Shown: positions 26,784 through 35,938, numbered from the stretch's first letter. The stretch is 64,000 nucleotides of DNA from Fibrobacter sp. UWB4 (GCF_002210345.1 NZ_MWQI01000005.1:148430-212429); one strand, 5' to 3'. Notes: generated from the letters alone by a model not told the origin. Numbers and translations: made by a program.

Positions 26784-26898
26784 TTTTTCCTTCCTGTTTG
26801 TTGAAGGCTTGCTGGAATCTTTTTTACTACATTTGTACTGTAAGTTTTTTGTAATCAGAATGAATGCGCTGTGTGCGTGTTCTTTTAGGAGAAAATAA

Positions 26899-28521
26899 AT
26901 GAAAAAATATCTTTTGCCATTGTTTGGTATGGCTCTATATTTTACAGCTTGCGAGGATGAACTTGCGCCTGTTTCAGGGAGTGCTGCTGAAACAGTAACT
27001 TCGTTCAGTGATTTGAGCGAATGCAACAAAAAAATTATTGGCAAGTTCGTCTACGTGTCCGATTCCGTAAAGGTTTATGCCTGCACGGATGATGGCTGGG
27101 CTGCAGTTACCGGCGCTGCTGTCAGTGGCAAGAATGGTAGCAATGGAACCAATGGTAAGAACGGAAAAGACGGTAATGATGGCAAAGATGGTAAAGACGG
27201 AAAGTCTTGCACCATGACTCCTTTTAAGGACGGTTCGGGCTTTGATGTTATCTGTGATGGCAAGTCGATCGGAAGTGTGAAAAATGGTGCGGATGGCGTC
27301 AAAGGTAAAGACGGTACTAATGGCTCGAACGGTAAGGATGGAACTTCTTGCTCTGTCGCTAAGGCCGCAGATAGCGATGACGTTGTTGTGACTTGCGGAG
27401 ACAAGTCTGTGATGATTCACAATGGCGTCGATGGTAAACCGGGTGCTCCTGGTACAAAAGGCACAGACGGTACGAACGGCACTGATGGCACGAATGGTAG
27501 TGATGGCGCCAGCTGCAAGATCGTGAGCGACATGGATGGTGTTGTTCAAATCCAGTGCGGCGAAGGCAAAGATGCGACAACGACAAAGCTTTACAAGGCC
27601 ATATGCGGAACAAAGCCTTATGACCCTGAAAAAAGTTTCTGCACGGCAGAGGGGGAAGCGTATCCACTTTGCAATGGCAAAAAATATGACCCAGCGACGT
27701 ATGAATGCGTTAATGGCGAACCTGTAGAAGTTTTGAAATCTTGTGGTGACGAATTATATAACGCACATGCAAAATTCTGTTTTAACAATAAAACGTATCC
27801 TCTGTGTAATGGGGAAGAATATGATGTGGAATTAGAGACTTGCGAAAATGGCAAAAAAGTTGTGGTCTATGAAAAATGCGGTGATGAAAAATTTAAAATA
27901 GCAGATGCAGATCACTTGTTCTGTGCTGAATTTGAAAATAAAACCACTGAAGAAAAAACTTATCAGGTTTACAAGTACACGACGATTGAAGTTAAGGATA
28001 AAGATTACTCCGAAACTTGGATGGCCGAAAACGTGAATTACAAAACAGATGATAGCTATTGCTATAATGGTGCTGATAAAAATTGCAAAACATATGGGCG
28101 ACTCTATGCTTGGGATGACGCCCAGAATGTTTGCCCCAATGGTTGGCGCATGCCTAGCTTGGATGAATGGCATATCCTTTTTGATGTTGTTGGTGGTACT
28201 TCTGCTGACAATATTTCTGGTAAAGTTCTCAAGTCTGTAGAAGGCTGGAAATATGACAGTCCTGCAACGACGGGTTCTGATAAATATGGCTTTACGGCGC
28301 TCCCTGGTGGATTGCAGGTGTATGATGGTGGTATGTTTATGTTTGATGGAATAGATACCGATGCTGTTTTTTGGACTTCTAGTGGTTCAGGATCTGATGG
28401 TACTGGACCGAATGCGGTTTATGTGAGAATCTCATATGATAAGGTAACAGCAAATATTAGTTCCTTCTTAAAGGAATCTAGAGTTTCTGTCCGTTGCATA
28501 AAAAACGTTGAAAAAAACTAA
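26899..28521 (+). CDS. FISUMP-domain lipoprotein with collagen-like segments
   Basis: A 540-residue surface lipoprotein. The lipobox is FTAC (Cys18). A small module has C42, C62 and W67. Three Gly-rich collagen-like runs (NGTNGKNGKDG type) at about residues 75-210 alternate with repeats of the form SCxxxxxxDGxxVxCGxKS. A Cys-rich middle has repeats of YPLCNGxxYD. The C-terminal 180 residues are a FISUMP domain (TIGR02145 type): WMAENVNYKT, YGRLYAWDDA, CPNGWRMPSLDEW, YGFTALPGG, FWTSSG, SVRCIKN. Such domains are abundant in Fibrobacter and their function is not established; surface binding is inferred. AGGAG precedes the ATG. Confidence 0.9.
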   Translation: MKKYLLPLFGMALYFTACEDELAPVSGSAAETVTSFSDLSECNKKIIGKFVYVSDSVKVYACTDDGWAAVTGAAVSGKNGSNGTNGKNGKDGNDGKDGKDGKSCTMTPFKDGSGFDVICDGKSIGSVKNGADGVKGKDGTNGSNGKDGTSCSVAKAADSDDVVVTCGDKSVMIHNGVDGKPGAPGTKGTDGTNGTDGTNGSDGASCKIVSDMDGVVQIQCGEGKDATTTKLYKAICGTKPYDPEKSFCTAEGEAYPLCNGKKYDPATYECVNGEPVEVLKSCGDELYNAHAKFCFNNKTYPLCNGEEYDVELETCENGKKVVVYEKCGDEKFKIADADHLFCAEFENKTTEEKTYQVYKYTTIEVKDKDYSETWMAENVNYKTDDSYCYNGADKNCKTYGRLYAWDDAQNVCPNGWRMPSLDEWHILFDVVGGTSADNISGKVLKSVEGWKYDSPATTGSDKYGFTALPGGLQVYDGGMFMFDGIDTDAVFWTSSGSGSDGTGPNAVYVRISYDKVTANISSFLKESRVSVRCIKNVEKN

Positions 28522-28535
28522 CCGCAAAATCTTAT

Positions 28536-28570
28536 TGTCATGCCCGCCTCTGCACGGGCATTTCTTTTTA
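28536..28570 (+). terminator. Repeat-derived hairpin acting as terminator
   Basis: TGCCCG-CCTCTGCA-CGGGCA followed by TTTCTTTTT, 20 bases after the FISUMP gene. It is a member of the TCATGCCCG repeat family that here has a T-tract and so could end transcription. Confidence 0.65.
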
Positions 28571-28617
28571 ATGGTTGCCTAATAATTTTATATTTGTAGT
28601 CACAACAAGGAGTTTTT

Positions 28618-29802
28618 ATGGCAGAAATCGGTACACCTCTTAGTTCTACCGCAACAAAGGTTCTCTTTTGCGGTTCTGGTGAATTGGGCAAGGAAGTCAT
28701 CATCGAAATGATGCGTCTTGGCGTCGAAGTGATTGCAGTGGACCGTTATGCCAACGCTCCGGGCATGCAGGTGGCTCATCGCAGCTACGTGATCAACATG
28801 CTCGATGGCAAGGAACTCCGTGCCGTCATTGAAAAGGAAAAACCGGACTACATCGTGCCGGAAGTCGAAGCGATTGCAACGGACACGCTCGTGGAACTCG
28901 AAAAGGAAGGCTACAACGTCATCCCGACCGCCAAGGCCACGAAGCTCACGATGAACCGCGAAGGCATCCGCCGCCTGGCTGCCGAAGAACTCGGACTCAA
29001 GACGAGTCCGTACCGCTTTGCGGACAACTACGAAGATTTCAAGGCTGCGGTCAAGGAAATCGGCATCCCGTGCGTGGTGAAGCCGGTGATGAGTTCTTCT
29101 GGTCATGGTCAGAGTGTCATCAAGACCGAAGCCGACGTTGAAAACTCCTGGAACATTTCTCAGACGGGTGGCCGCACTGGTGCTGCCAGCCGCGTGATTG
29201 TCGAAGGCTTTGTGCCGTTCGATTACGAAATTACTTTGCTCACGGTTCGCCATGTGGCAGGCACGAGCTTCCTGGAACCGATTGGCCACCATCAGGTGGG
29301 CGGCGACTATCAGGAATCTTGGCAGCCGCAGCCGATGAAGCCGGAACTCTTGGAACAGGCAAAGGTGATTGCAAAGAAGGTCACGGACGCTCTTGGCGGT
29401 CGCGGCATCTTTGGTGTGGAACTTTTCGTTTGCAAGGATGAAGTCTTGTTCAGCGAAGTTTCTCCGCGTCCGCACGATACGGGCATGGTGACGCTCATTT
29501 CTCAGGACCTTTCCGAATTTGCATTGCATGCACGCGCCATTCTCGGCCTCCCGATTCCGAACATTGCATTCCACGGCCCGAGCGCATCGAAGGCTATCGT
29601 CGTCGATGGCAATTCTGACCACGTGAAGTTCAGTGGTTTGGAAGAAGTTCTTGCAGAACCGGATACGGGCCTTCGCTTGTTCGGAAAGCCGGAACTCAAG
29701 GGTCACCGCCGTATGGGCGTTCTCCTCGCTCGTCGCGATACAGTCGAAGAAGCCAAGGCGACGGTTATGGCTATGCGCGAAAAAGTGAAAGTGACATTAT
29801 AG
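28618..29802 (+). CDS. purT: Formate-dependent phosphoribosylglycinamide formyltransferase
   Basis: A 394-residue ATP-grasp enzyme that formylates GAR using formate and ATP, step 3 of purine synthesis, without needing formyl-THF. Matching blocks are [65 protein letters not shown] and the C-terminal [10 protein letters not shown]. The length matches E. coli PurT. AAGGAG lies upstream. In a fermenting bacterium that makes formate, this route makes sense. It is monocistronic and convergent with rsmE. Confidence 0.97.
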   Translation: MAEIGTPLSSTATKVLFCGSGELGKEVIIEMMRLGVEVIAVDRYANAPGMQVAHRSYVINMLDGKELRAVIEKEKPDYIVPEVEAIATDTLVELEKEGYNVIPTAKATKLTMNREGIRRLAAEELGLKTSPYRFADNYEDFKAAVKEIGIPCVVKPVMSSSGHGQSVIKTEADVENSWNISQTGGRTGAASRVIVEGFVPFDYEITLLTVRHVAGTSFLEPIGHHQVGGDYQESWQPQPMKPELLEQAKVIAKKVTDALGGRGIFGVELFVCKDEVLFSEVSPRPHDTGMVTLISQDLSEFALHARAILGLPIPNIAFHGPSASKAIVVDGNSDHVKFSGLEEVLAEPDTGLRLFGKPELKGHRRMGVLLARRDTVEEAKATVMAMREKVKVTL

Positions 29803-29898
29803 TGGTTAGTAAACAGTGGTTAAGTAAACAGGAATGTAGTCGTCCTCCCAAGGTTGGGGGTTGGCTGCATTCCGCTTCCCAACCACTAACCACTTTAC
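29801..29898. repeat. Inverted heptanucleotide array between purT and rsmE
   Basis: The left arm reads AGTGGTT-AGTAAAC-AGTGGTT-AAGTAAAC. The right arm is CAACCAC-TAACCAC-TTTAC. Inside, GGAATGTAG (29831-29839) pairs with CTGCATTCC (29864-29872). The whole can fold into one long hairpin and may end both convergent transcripts. Confidence 0.7.
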
Positions 29899-30623
29899 AG
29901 CACTTTTCCTAGTGCAATTATTGCGGCGGTGCGGGCGCGGAGGCGCGTGTTGCCGAGGTTCAGTAGATGGACTTTCCCGTTCTTGAACGCTTTTATCGCA
30001 TCGATTTCACGGGGCGAGAATCCGCCTTCTGGCCCTACAAGTAAAGTAATAGGCGTGGCGTTTCCGTTTGCGGAACTTTTCCCCAATCCCAAATCCAACT
30101 TGCGTTCCCCATCGATATCGCAGAGAATCAAGTCTCCCTGATAATCCTTGAGCCACTTGTCGAATTCAATCGGCCCTTCGATGCGTGTCATCCAGGGCTT
30201 CTTGGATTGCTTGAGGCTCACGAGCGATTTGAGTTCGGCGCGTCGAACCGTCTTTTTCAAGTCGGAGTTCTTGGGTTCCTGGGAATAGTCCGTACGCAAA
30301 AAGATGATGCTGTCCGTTTCAGTCTGAGCCGCATGGAAAACGACTTCTTCGAGCGCGTCGTCCTTGAGGCAGGCGATGCCGAGGTTCAGGCGCGGACGAT
30401 TGAACGGTGCGTCTTCGACGGTGTCTACGCGGACTTCGCAGGCTTTGGCGTCTGCCTTGGTGATTGTTGCATCGGCGTAATGCCCGAGGCCGTCGCAGAG
30501 CTGTAGAATTTCGCCATTCACGGCGCGGCAAACGCGTACGGCATGGCTGCTTTCGTTTTCGTCCAAGATGATGGTGCCGACGCTAATGAGCGGGCAATAG
30601 AAACGACTATCAGGTGTTTTCAT
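29895..30623 (-). CDS. rsmE: 16S rRNA (uracil-1498-N3)-methyltransferase
   Basis: A 242-residue SPOUT-class (trefoil knot) SAM enzyme that methylates U1498 of 16S rRNA. An N-terminal PUA-like part (SHAVRVCRAVNGEILQLCDG) leads to the knot region with LLVGPEGGFSPREID and LGNTRLRARTAAI, the strongest family marks. The length is typical. AGGAG-like bases (ACTCCTATG on the complementary strand) lie just before the start. It is monocistronic and convergent with purT. Confidence 0.95.
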   Translation of the reverse strand: MKTPDSRFYCPLISVGTIILDENESSHAVRVCRAVNGEILQLCDGLGHYADATITKADAKACEVRVDTVEDAPFNRPRLNLGIACLKDDALEEVVFHAAQTETDSIIFLRTDYSQEPKNSDLKKTVRRAELKSLVSLKQSKKPWMTRIEGPIEFDKWLKDYQGDLILCDIDGERKLDLGLGKSSANGNATPITLLVGPEGGFSPREIDAIKAFKNGKVHLLNLGNTRLRARTAAIIALGKVL

Positions 30624-30660
30624 AGGAGTAAAAATAGCAAACCAAACAGCAAATCACTAT

Positions 30661-30695
30661 AGACTAATGACTAGCGACTAAAAACTAAAGACTAA
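30661..30695. repeat. Five tandem 7-bp units (NNACTAR)
   Basis: AGACTAA, TGACTAG, CGACTAA, AAACTAA and AGACTAA follow each other without gaps, then ATTTC and the TATATT box before the phosphatase gene. Confidence 0.75.
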
Positions 30696-30713
30696 ATTTC
30701 TATATTACATCCC

Positions 30714-31508
30714 GTGAAAAATCCTGTTAAAGCTGTTGTCTTCGATTTAGACGGAACTCTCTATTTGAGTGGCCGCCCATACCCTGGTGCGGTCGAAACG
30801 GTCAATAGCGTTGCTAAGCGTGTGCCGGTCTATTATTTGAGCAACAACACGAGCAAGTCTCCGGTTTTTTACGAGAATCGCCTCAAGGTCATGGGGCTTC
30901 CGCTTGCCGATGATTCCATCATCTCGGCGCTATACCTTTCGCTTGATGCAATTCACGAACGCAAGATCAAGAACGTCTTTTTCTTTGCGAACCCGGAAGT
31001 GTACGAATGGTTTGCGGCGCAGGATCCGAGCCTCAATTTGCGCCCGTCGGTTGAGGAAACCGAACTCGTGCTTGTCGCTTACCACAATAGCTTTGACTAC
31101 CGCGAACTTTGTGAGCTTTCTTTCCGAGTGCAGCGAGGCATCCCGTTCTGGGTCACGCATACGGATTTTGTCTGTCCCGACGAACGCGGTCCGGTGCCAG
31201 ATATCGGTAGCTTCATGGCTCTCCTCAAGACCGCTTACGGCGTTGAACCTGAGATGAGCTTTGGCAAGCCGAACCCGGCAATGCTTTCGGGACTTTTGAA
31301 ACTTTACCGCCCCGAAGAAATTCTGTTTGTGGGGGACCGCCTTTATACGGACTTTGAACTGGCTAAGCGTTCCGGCTGCCGTTTTGTGTTGCCCCTGTGC
31401 GGCGAATCGAAAATGGCGGATGTCGAAAAGCTCGACGTGAAGCCTGAATTTATTGTCAATAATGTTAGCGAAATTGATTTTAACGCCTTTTTGGAAGGAA
31501 AAAAATAA
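30714..31508 (+). CDS. HAD-superfamily hydrolase (NagD-like, subclass IIA)
   Basis: A 264-residue cytoplasmic phosphatase. Motif I DLDGT is at residues 11-15, motif II is LSNN (YYLSNNTSKS), and motif III/IV is GKPNP...LFVGDRLYTDFELAKRSG. This order and the C2-type cap fit the IIA family (NagD, p-nitrophenylphosphatase, phosphoglycolate phosphatase). The substrate cannot be told. The start codon is GTG, with no ribosome site but a TATATT box 8 bases before it, so the mRNA may be leaderless. It overlaps znuA by one base (TAATG) and could be cotranscribed. Confidence 0.85.
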   Translation: MKNPVKAVVFDLDGTLYLSGRPYPGAVETVNSVAKRVPVYYLSNNTSKSPVFYENRLKVMGLPLADDSIISALYLSLDAIHERKIKNVFFFANPEVYEWFAAQDPSLNLRPSVEETELVLVAYHNSFDYRELCELSFRVQRGIPFWVTHTDFVCPDERGPVPDIGSFMALLKTAYGVEPEMSFGKPNPAMLSGLLKLYRPEEILFVGDRLYTDFELAKRSGCRFVLPLCGESKMADVEKLDVKPEFIVNNVSEIDFNAFLEGKK

Positions 31509-32389
31509 TGCGTCTTCTTCGATCCCTGTTTTTGCTTGTCTTGATTCCTGCCGCAATTGTCTGCGCTGGCAATGAACATATCACGGTTGCGGTTTCTTTA
31601 CAGCCTTATTCAACTTTGTTAAAAATGCTTGGTGGTGCTCGCTTAAATGTGGTGACGCTTTTGCCGCCGGGTGCGGACCCGCACAATTATGAACCGAAGC
31701 CTGCGATTATCAAGGCGTTTTCGCTTGCCAAGGTTTACTTCACAGATGGGTCTGGCTTGGATAATGCCTGGCTTCCTCGTTTTTTGGGTGCTAATAAAAA
31801 TGTTCAGGTCGTGAATTTCTCCAGGAATATCGAATGGATGAAAGCCGAAGATCACGATCATGACGCAATTGGTCATCATCACGATGATGAAAATGAGCTT
31901 GATCCGCATATTTGGACGTCTCCGTACCGTATGCAACTTTTGGCCATAAATATTTATGAAGCTTTGAAGAATATTGATCCTGAACATGTTGCTTACTATA
32001 CGGCTAGATTCCAGAACACGCAGGAACTTTTGCGCAAGGTCCATCGTAAGTTGACTTCTGTGATCATGGGTTTGCCATTAGATCGTCGATCGTTCATCGT
32101 GTTCCATCCGTCGTATGGCTATCTCGCTAAGGACTACAAGCTCACTCAGTATGCAATTGAAGTGAATGGTAAAGAGCCGAAACCTCGGGATTTGGCGAAG
32201 CTCATCCAGATGGGGCGCAAAAACAATATCAAGGCTGTCTTTGTGCAGCCGGAATTCAGCAAACGAGCTGCTGCGACTATAGCAAAGGATTTAGGTGCTG
32301 TTGTTGTCGAAACAGATCCGCTGTCTGACGACTTTATCGGTAATACTCAAAAGTTTATTGATGCTCTTGCTGAGGCGAAAAAGAGATAA
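31508..32389 (+). CDS. znuA: Zinc/manganese ABC transporter substrate-binding protein
   Basis: A 293-residue periplasmic cluster A-I (ZnuA/TroA-like) binding protein. A signal peptide (ending VCAG) is followed by the blocks LQPYSTLLKMLGG, VVTLLPPGADPHNYEPKP, DPHIWTSPYRM and IVFHPSYGYLA. A His/Asp-rich loop near residues 114-126 (DHDHDAIGHHHDDE) is characteristic of zinc-binding ZnuA. It delivers Zn2+ (less likely Mn2+) to the inner membrane transporter. It overlaps both the HAD gene and znuC by one base. No permease gene is in the operon. Confidence 0.88.
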   Translation: MRLLRSLFLLVLIPAAIVCAGNEHITVAVSLQPYSTLLKMLGGARLNVVTLLPPGADPHNYEPKPAIIKAFSLAKVYFTDGSGLDNAWLPRFLGANKNVQVVNFSRNIEWMKAEDHDHDAIGHHHDDENELDPHIWTSPYRMQLLAINIYEALKNIDPEHVAYYTARFQNTQELLRKVHRKLTSVIMGLPLDRRSFIVFHPSYGYLAKDYKLTQYAIEVNGKEPKPRDLAKLIQMGRKNNIKAVFVQPEFSKRAAATIAKDLGAVVVETDPLSDDFIGNTQKFIDALAEAKKR

Positions 32390-33147
32390 TGTCTGCCATT
32401 GACATCAAAGATCTTTCGTTTGGCTATGGTAAGTCGCCCGTGCTCACGGACGTGAACTTGTCTATTGACGAAAATGACTTTGTTGCAATTATCGGGCCGA
32501 ATGGCGGTGGCAAGTCTACGCTGATGAGGTTGATGGTCGGGCTCTTGAAGCCGACGTCTGGAACGGTGCGCGTTTTCGGCGAAAAGGTCCCGACGAAGAA
32601 AGTGGCTATCGGCTATGTGCCGCAGAACACGAACAAGAATATCGACTTCCCGATTACGGTGGGCGAGTGCGTTGCAACAGGCAAGACTGGGCTTTCACCC
32701 AAGTCAGATGAAGTGAAGGCTGCACTTGAGCGTGTGCATATCGCGGGCTTCTTGGACCGCCGTCTTGGTGAACTGAGTGGCGGTGAACGCCAGCGTGTCT
32801 TGATTGCCCGTTCTCTTGTCTGCAATCCGAAAATCCTCTTTTTGGATGAACCGTCCAACAATATTGACGTTGCGGGAATTGAAGCGCTTTACAACATGCT
32901 TGCGGAATTTAGCGAAACGATGACGATTGTAATCGTGACGCACGACTTGATGGCGCTTTCGCATAAGGTGAAGAGCGTTGTCTGCGTGAACCATTCCGTG
33001 CATTACCACGAAGGGGCGAATCTGACCGAAGAAATGCTCCATAGCACTTATGGCTGTGAGGTCGATCTGATTGCCCACGGGGTGCCGCATCGCGTTCTCG
33101 GGAGCCATGACCACACCCACGGCGGCTGCTGCGAACATCATCACTAG
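32389..33147 (+). CDS. znuC: Zinc/manganese ABC transporter ATP-binding protein
   Basis: A 252-residue ABC ATPase. Walker A is GPNGGGKST (residues 36-44), the Q-loop lies in YVPQNTNKN, the signature is LSGGERQRV, Walker B is ILFLDEP, and the switch His is in VTHD. The C-terminus is His/Cys-rich (GSHDHTHGGCCEHHH), suggesting direct metal sensing or binding. It powers uptake of the metal held by the ZnuA-like protein. The expected ZnuB permease does not follow; the next gene belongs to another transcript. Confidence 0.9.
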   Translation: MSAIDIKDLSFGYGKSPVLTDVNLSIDENDFVAIIGPNGGGKSTLMRLMVGLLKPTSGTVRVFGEKVPTKKVAIGYVPQNTNKNIDFPITVGECVATGKTGLSPKSDEVKAALERVHIAGFLDRRLGELSGGERQRVLIARSLVCNPKILFLDEPSNNIDVAGIEALYNMLAEFSETMTIVIVTHDLMALSHKVKSVVCVNHSVHYHEGANLTEEMLHSTYGCEVDLIAHGVPHRVLGSHDHTHGGCCEHHH

Positions 33148-33149
33148 TG

Positions 33150-33240
33150 AGTAGACAGTAGACGGTAGGAAGTTGGCAGTTGACTGCAAAAAAATTGCCT
33201 ATTTGTTTTTCTTCCTACTTCTAACTTCCTACTTCCTACT
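33150..33240. repeat. Inverted heptanucleotide array downstream of znuC
   Basis: Five units on the left (AGTAGAC, AGTAGAC, GGTAGGA, AGTTGGC, AGTTGAC at 33150-33184) face four on the right (TTCCTAC, TTCTAAC, TTCCTAC, TTCCTAC at 33212-33239). The arms are complementary in part. No gene lies here. Confidence 0.75.
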
Positions 33241-33268
33241 GCATTCTCCTATACTTTCCTAATTACAT

Positions 33269-33298
33269 TTCCCATCGCTTCCATAATAATGTTATAAT
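33269..33298 (+). promoter_or_regulatory. Promoter of the small ORF-ybeY-corC operon
   Basis: A consensus TATAAT at 33293-33298 with a weak -35 (TTCCCA) 18 bases upstream, about 30 bases before the first ATG. Confidence 0.55.
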
Positions 33299-33330
33299 TG
33301 TATAGTACTTGTGTTTCATTGGAGGTAAAA

Positions 33331-33621
33331 ATGAGTGCAGAAGTCGAAGATTTGACCGTCGAATACACTGACGAAGAAACCGGCGAAGTCGTCATCAAGG
33401 AATTGAGCAAGGAAGTCCTTTCGAAGGGCGCTTGGCCGACCGTGATGTTCTTCTACCAGGACCGTGACCCGAAAACGGGCGAGTTCAGCGAACCGAAGGT
33501 CTCTCTGCGCCGTTACCGCAAGATGCAAGGCACATTCAAGCCCCAAGGCAAGTTCAAGATTACAGGCAAGGCGCAAGCCGAAGCCATTATCAACGTCTTA
33601 AAAAAGTGGTATAACATTTAA
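33331..33621 (+). CDS. Conserved-looking small protein upstream of ybeY
   Basis: A 96-residue soluble protein with no signal peptide or membrane segment and no family I recognise. The first 30 residues are acidic (VEYTDEETGEVVIKELS). The C-terminal half is basic (VSLRRYRKMQGTFKPQGKFKITGK), a split that could suit RNA binding. GGAGG sits 6 bases before the ATG, which is a strong site. It ends exactly where ybeY begins (one-base overlap), so it is probably translated together with that rRNA-processing enzyme. Confidence 0.8.
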   Translation: MSAEVEDLTVEYTDEETGEVVIKELSKEVLSKGAWPTVMFFYQDRDPKTGEFSEPKVSLRRYRKMQGTFKPQGKFKITGKAQAEAIINVLKKWYNI

Positions 33622-34106
33622 TGCCAGACCCTGCTAGTAAAAAGAAAGACTACACTATCGATTTCCTGTGCGAGGGGAATATCGAGTCCTTCCCGTGGAA
33701 GGATAAGTTCGAAGCTATGGCCCGCAAGCTCCTTGCCGAAGAAGGCACGGAGAACAACGTCAATATCGTGCTCTGCACCGACGAGTTCGTTCGCGAGATG
33801 AACAAGAACTACCGCGGGCTCGACAAGGTGACGGACGTGCTTTCGTTCGAATGGCACGAAGAAATTCCGGGCGAAGAAGAAATGCTCGGCGAAATCTACA
33901 TCGCAAGGGATCAGGTCAAGCGCCAGGCCCCGCAGTACGGCAATAGCTTTTTTGCCGAGATGAAGCGCGTGATTGTTCACGGACTACTCCACCTGTCGGG
34001 GTACGACCATATCAAGGCCGCCGACCGAAAGGTGATGCGCGCCCGCGAATGCGAGTTCCTTGGCTTGGATCCGTACAAGGACAAGGAGAGCATGGAAAAT
34101 GGGTGA
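33621..34106 (+). CDS. ybeY: Endoribonuclease YbeY
   Basis: A 161-residue metal-dependent RNase needed for 16S rRNA 3'-end maturation and ribosome quality control. The zinc motif HGLLHLSGYDH (H-x3-H-x5-H, about residues 120-130) and LxxxNxxYRGLDKVTDVLSF are diagnostic. The gene is followed directly by a CorC-like gene, the same order as ybeY-ybeX in many bacteria. It overlaps both neighbours. Confidence 0.96.
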   Translation: MPDPASKKKDYTIDFLCEGNIESFPWKDKFEAMARKLLAEEGTENNVNIVLCTDEFVREMNKNYRGLDKVTDVLSFEWHEEIPGEEEMLGEIYIARDQVKRQAPQYGNSFFAEMKRVIVHGLLHLSGYDHIKAADRKVMRARECEFLGLDPYKDKESMENG

Positions 34107-35424
34107 TCCGAACACCATTGCGATTGTTCTTCTCGTTTTCTTTCTTTTAGTTTCGGCATCGTTTACTTTAATCAAGGCAGTCTTTGCCGCCATCTATGCC
34201 AAGCGTGAAGACCACGACCGCACGGACCGAGAAGCGAAGATTGCAAAGATTGTCGAAAACCGCGGCTACAACGAGACCGTCTCCATCGGCCGAATCTTCT
34301 CGGACGTGGGCATTGGCGTGTTCGGATTTTATCTGTTCTCGAATGCCCCGTGGCAGTGGACGCACGACTTTTGGCTGCTCGGGATCATGGCGTATATGCT
34401 TTGCGCCTGTGCCGTGATCTATATTGTGACCATCTTTTGTCCGAACCTGATCGGCAACTTGAAACCGGATACTTTGTCCGTGGTGCTCGTGCCGCTGTAC
34501 AGGCTCATCCGTATGCCGTTTGTGCCGGTGGGCCGCGTTTGCCATACCATTTACCTCAAGCTTTTGGACGCTCTCGGCTACGATGCCAAGCTCAGCTTCT
34601 TGCCCGAAGAACGCCGCGACGCTGTGCAGGCGGACCTTTCGGATTCTTCGCTCTCTGAAGGCGAGGGCCTCGAGAAAGAAGAACGGCAGATGATTCTTAA
34701 CATCTTCGACTTCGTGGAAACTCCGGTGCGCGAAATCATGACACCGCGTGTGGACATGTGTGCGATTGATGTGGACACTTCGCTTGAGGACCTGGTGAAG
34801 GTCTTGAATAACGAACGCCATTCTCGTTTGCCGGTGTACAAGGAAACGGTAGACAACATTGTCGGTATTCTTTCGAACCGCGACTTCTTGGAATGGTACA
34901 CGGAACATCACGATGAACCGTTTGACTTGATGAAGCTTGTGATGCCGCCGGTCTACGTGCCGTACCACAAGAAGATTGATGATCTTTTGACGGAACTCCG
35001 CAAGACGGGTAACCAGCTCGCGATTGTCGTGGACGAATACGGCGGAACGGCTGGCCTTGTGACGCTCGAAGACATTCTCGAAGAAATCGTCGGTGAAATC
35101 CGCGACGAAGACGACATGGACGAAGATGAGGACGTGCAGAAGTTGAAGGACGGACGCTACATTCTCGATCCGCTGATGACGCTCTCGGACTTGGAATACG
35201 AACTCGACGTGGAACTCAAACCGCCTGAGAATTCCCACGTGGAAACGCTTTCCGGCCTCATTCAGGCAACGCTTGGAATCATCCCGTCACCGGGCGCCGA
35301 AGTCAAAATTCAGGGTTACACGTTCCGCGTTTTGCGCATGGACGGCACCCGCATGGAAAAGGTCATGATGATTCTCCCTGCCGGCGTGAAAGGCCCGAAG
35401 ACGCAGACACTCCATAAGGTGTAG
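34099..35424 (+). CDS. CNNM/CorC-family membrane protein with CBS pair
   Basis: A 441-residue protein. About four hydrophobic segments in the first 170 residues resemble a DUF21/CNNM transmembrane domain. Two CBS domains follow (VREIMTPRVDMCAIDVD..., VMPPVYVPYHKKIDDLL...EYGGTAGLVTLEDILEEIVGEI). Last comes a CorC_HlyC domain (YILDPLMTLSDLEYELDVEL...). This layout belongs to proteins linked to magnesium/cobalt efflux, often misnamed hemolysins. The start at 34099 (AAGGAG 10 bases upstream) overlaps the ybeY stop. An acidic patch (DEDDMDEDED) links the CBS and CorC parts. Confidence 0.9.
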   Translation: MGDPNTIAIVLLVFFLLVSASFTLIKAVFAAIYAKREDHDRTDREAKIAKIVENRGYNETVSIGRIFSDVGIGVFGFYLFSNAPWQWTHDFWLLGIMAYMLCACAVIYIVTIFCPNLIGNLKPDTLSVVLVPLYRLIRMPFVPVGRVCHTIYLKLLDALGYDAKLSFLPEERRDAVQADLSDSSLSEGEGLEKEERQMILNIFDFVETPVREIMTPRVDMCAIDVDTSLEDLVKVLNNERHSRLPVYKETVDNIVGILSNRDFLEWYTEHHDEPFDLMKLVMPPVYVPYHKKIDDLLTELRKTGNQLAIVVDEYGGTAGLVTLEDILEEIVGEIRDEDDMDEDEDVQKLKDGRYILDPLMTLSDLEYELDVELKPPENSHVETLSGLIQATLGIIPSPGAEVKIQGYTFRVLRMDGTRMEKVMMILPAGVKGPKTQTLHKV

Positions 35425-35443
35425 CGCTCTTTAAATGCAAATG

Positions 35444-35480
35444 AAAAAGCTCGCGACCTTTATGTTCGCGAGCTTTTTTT
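35444..35480 (+). terminator. Terminator of the ybeY-corC operon
   Basis: AAAAAGCTCGCGA (35444-35456) pairs perfectly with TCGCGAGCTTTTT (35466-35478), followed by further T residues, 20 bases after the stop. Confidence 0.93.
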
Positions 35481-35521
35481 TTCTCGTCATCCTCGACCGT
35501 CGGGGAGGGGATCCATTATTT

Positions 35522-35752
35522 TTAAAAATTAAATGTGCTTTTTAGAATATCGTAGAGTTGCTTTGCGGAGTCTTCTTCCAGTACATAGACCTGACTCGTT
35601 TTTTTCTTTGTTTTTCGATTGTCTGACCCTTTAGAACCTAATCGAACAGCTGTATTTCCTTCATAGCTCCCAATAGTGATATCCATAGGAATATCTGTAT
35701 CCTGATGTTGTATGATTCCTGATTTTTGATTGATTTTATTGACTAAGGCCAT
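35522..35752 (-). CDS. Small hypothetical protein
   Basis: A 76-residue protein with no recognised family, signal or membrane segment. It has a Lys-rich centre (SDNRKTKKKTSQVYVLEEDSA) and an amphipathic C-terminal helix ending STFNF. AAGGAG 9 bases upstream of the ATG argues that it is a real gene. It lies between two terminators, downstream of parE on the same strand but beyond parE's terminator, so it has its own transcript. It has a noticeably higher A/T content than its neighbours. Confidence 0.65.
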   Translation of the reverse strand: MALVNKINQKSGIIQHQDTDIPMDITIGSYEGNTAVRLGSKGSDNRKTKKKTSQVYVLEEDSAKQLYDILKSTFNF

Positions 35753-35875
35753 TAGAGTTTCTCCTTAAAAAGATCTTCCAGAAAATACCTTTTGTCGAAT
35801 GCAAAAGATGACAAAGTAGTAAATAAGTAAGTTTATATGGGTGAATTTATTCTTTTGATTTGCTTTTTTTGGGGC

Positions 35876-35917
35876 AAAATAAAAATGCCATTCTATTGCC
35901 TTAGGCTTTAGAATGGC
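35876..35917 (-). terminator. Terminator of parE
   Basis: On the minus strand GCCATTCTA pairs with TAGAATGGC (35909-35917 and 35887-35895), with an inner GCCTAAGGC. ATTTTTATTTTG follows, just after the parE stop. Confidence 0.9.
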
Positions 35918-35938
35918 GTTATAATGACCAAAGACCAC

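Noticed and set aside
27115..27515. CRISPR-like short tandem repeats
   Set aside because: They lie in frame and encode Gly-Asn-Gly / Gly-Lys-Asp-Gly collagen-like text; no constant repeat-spacer pattern exists. No CRISPR array was found anywhere in the window.
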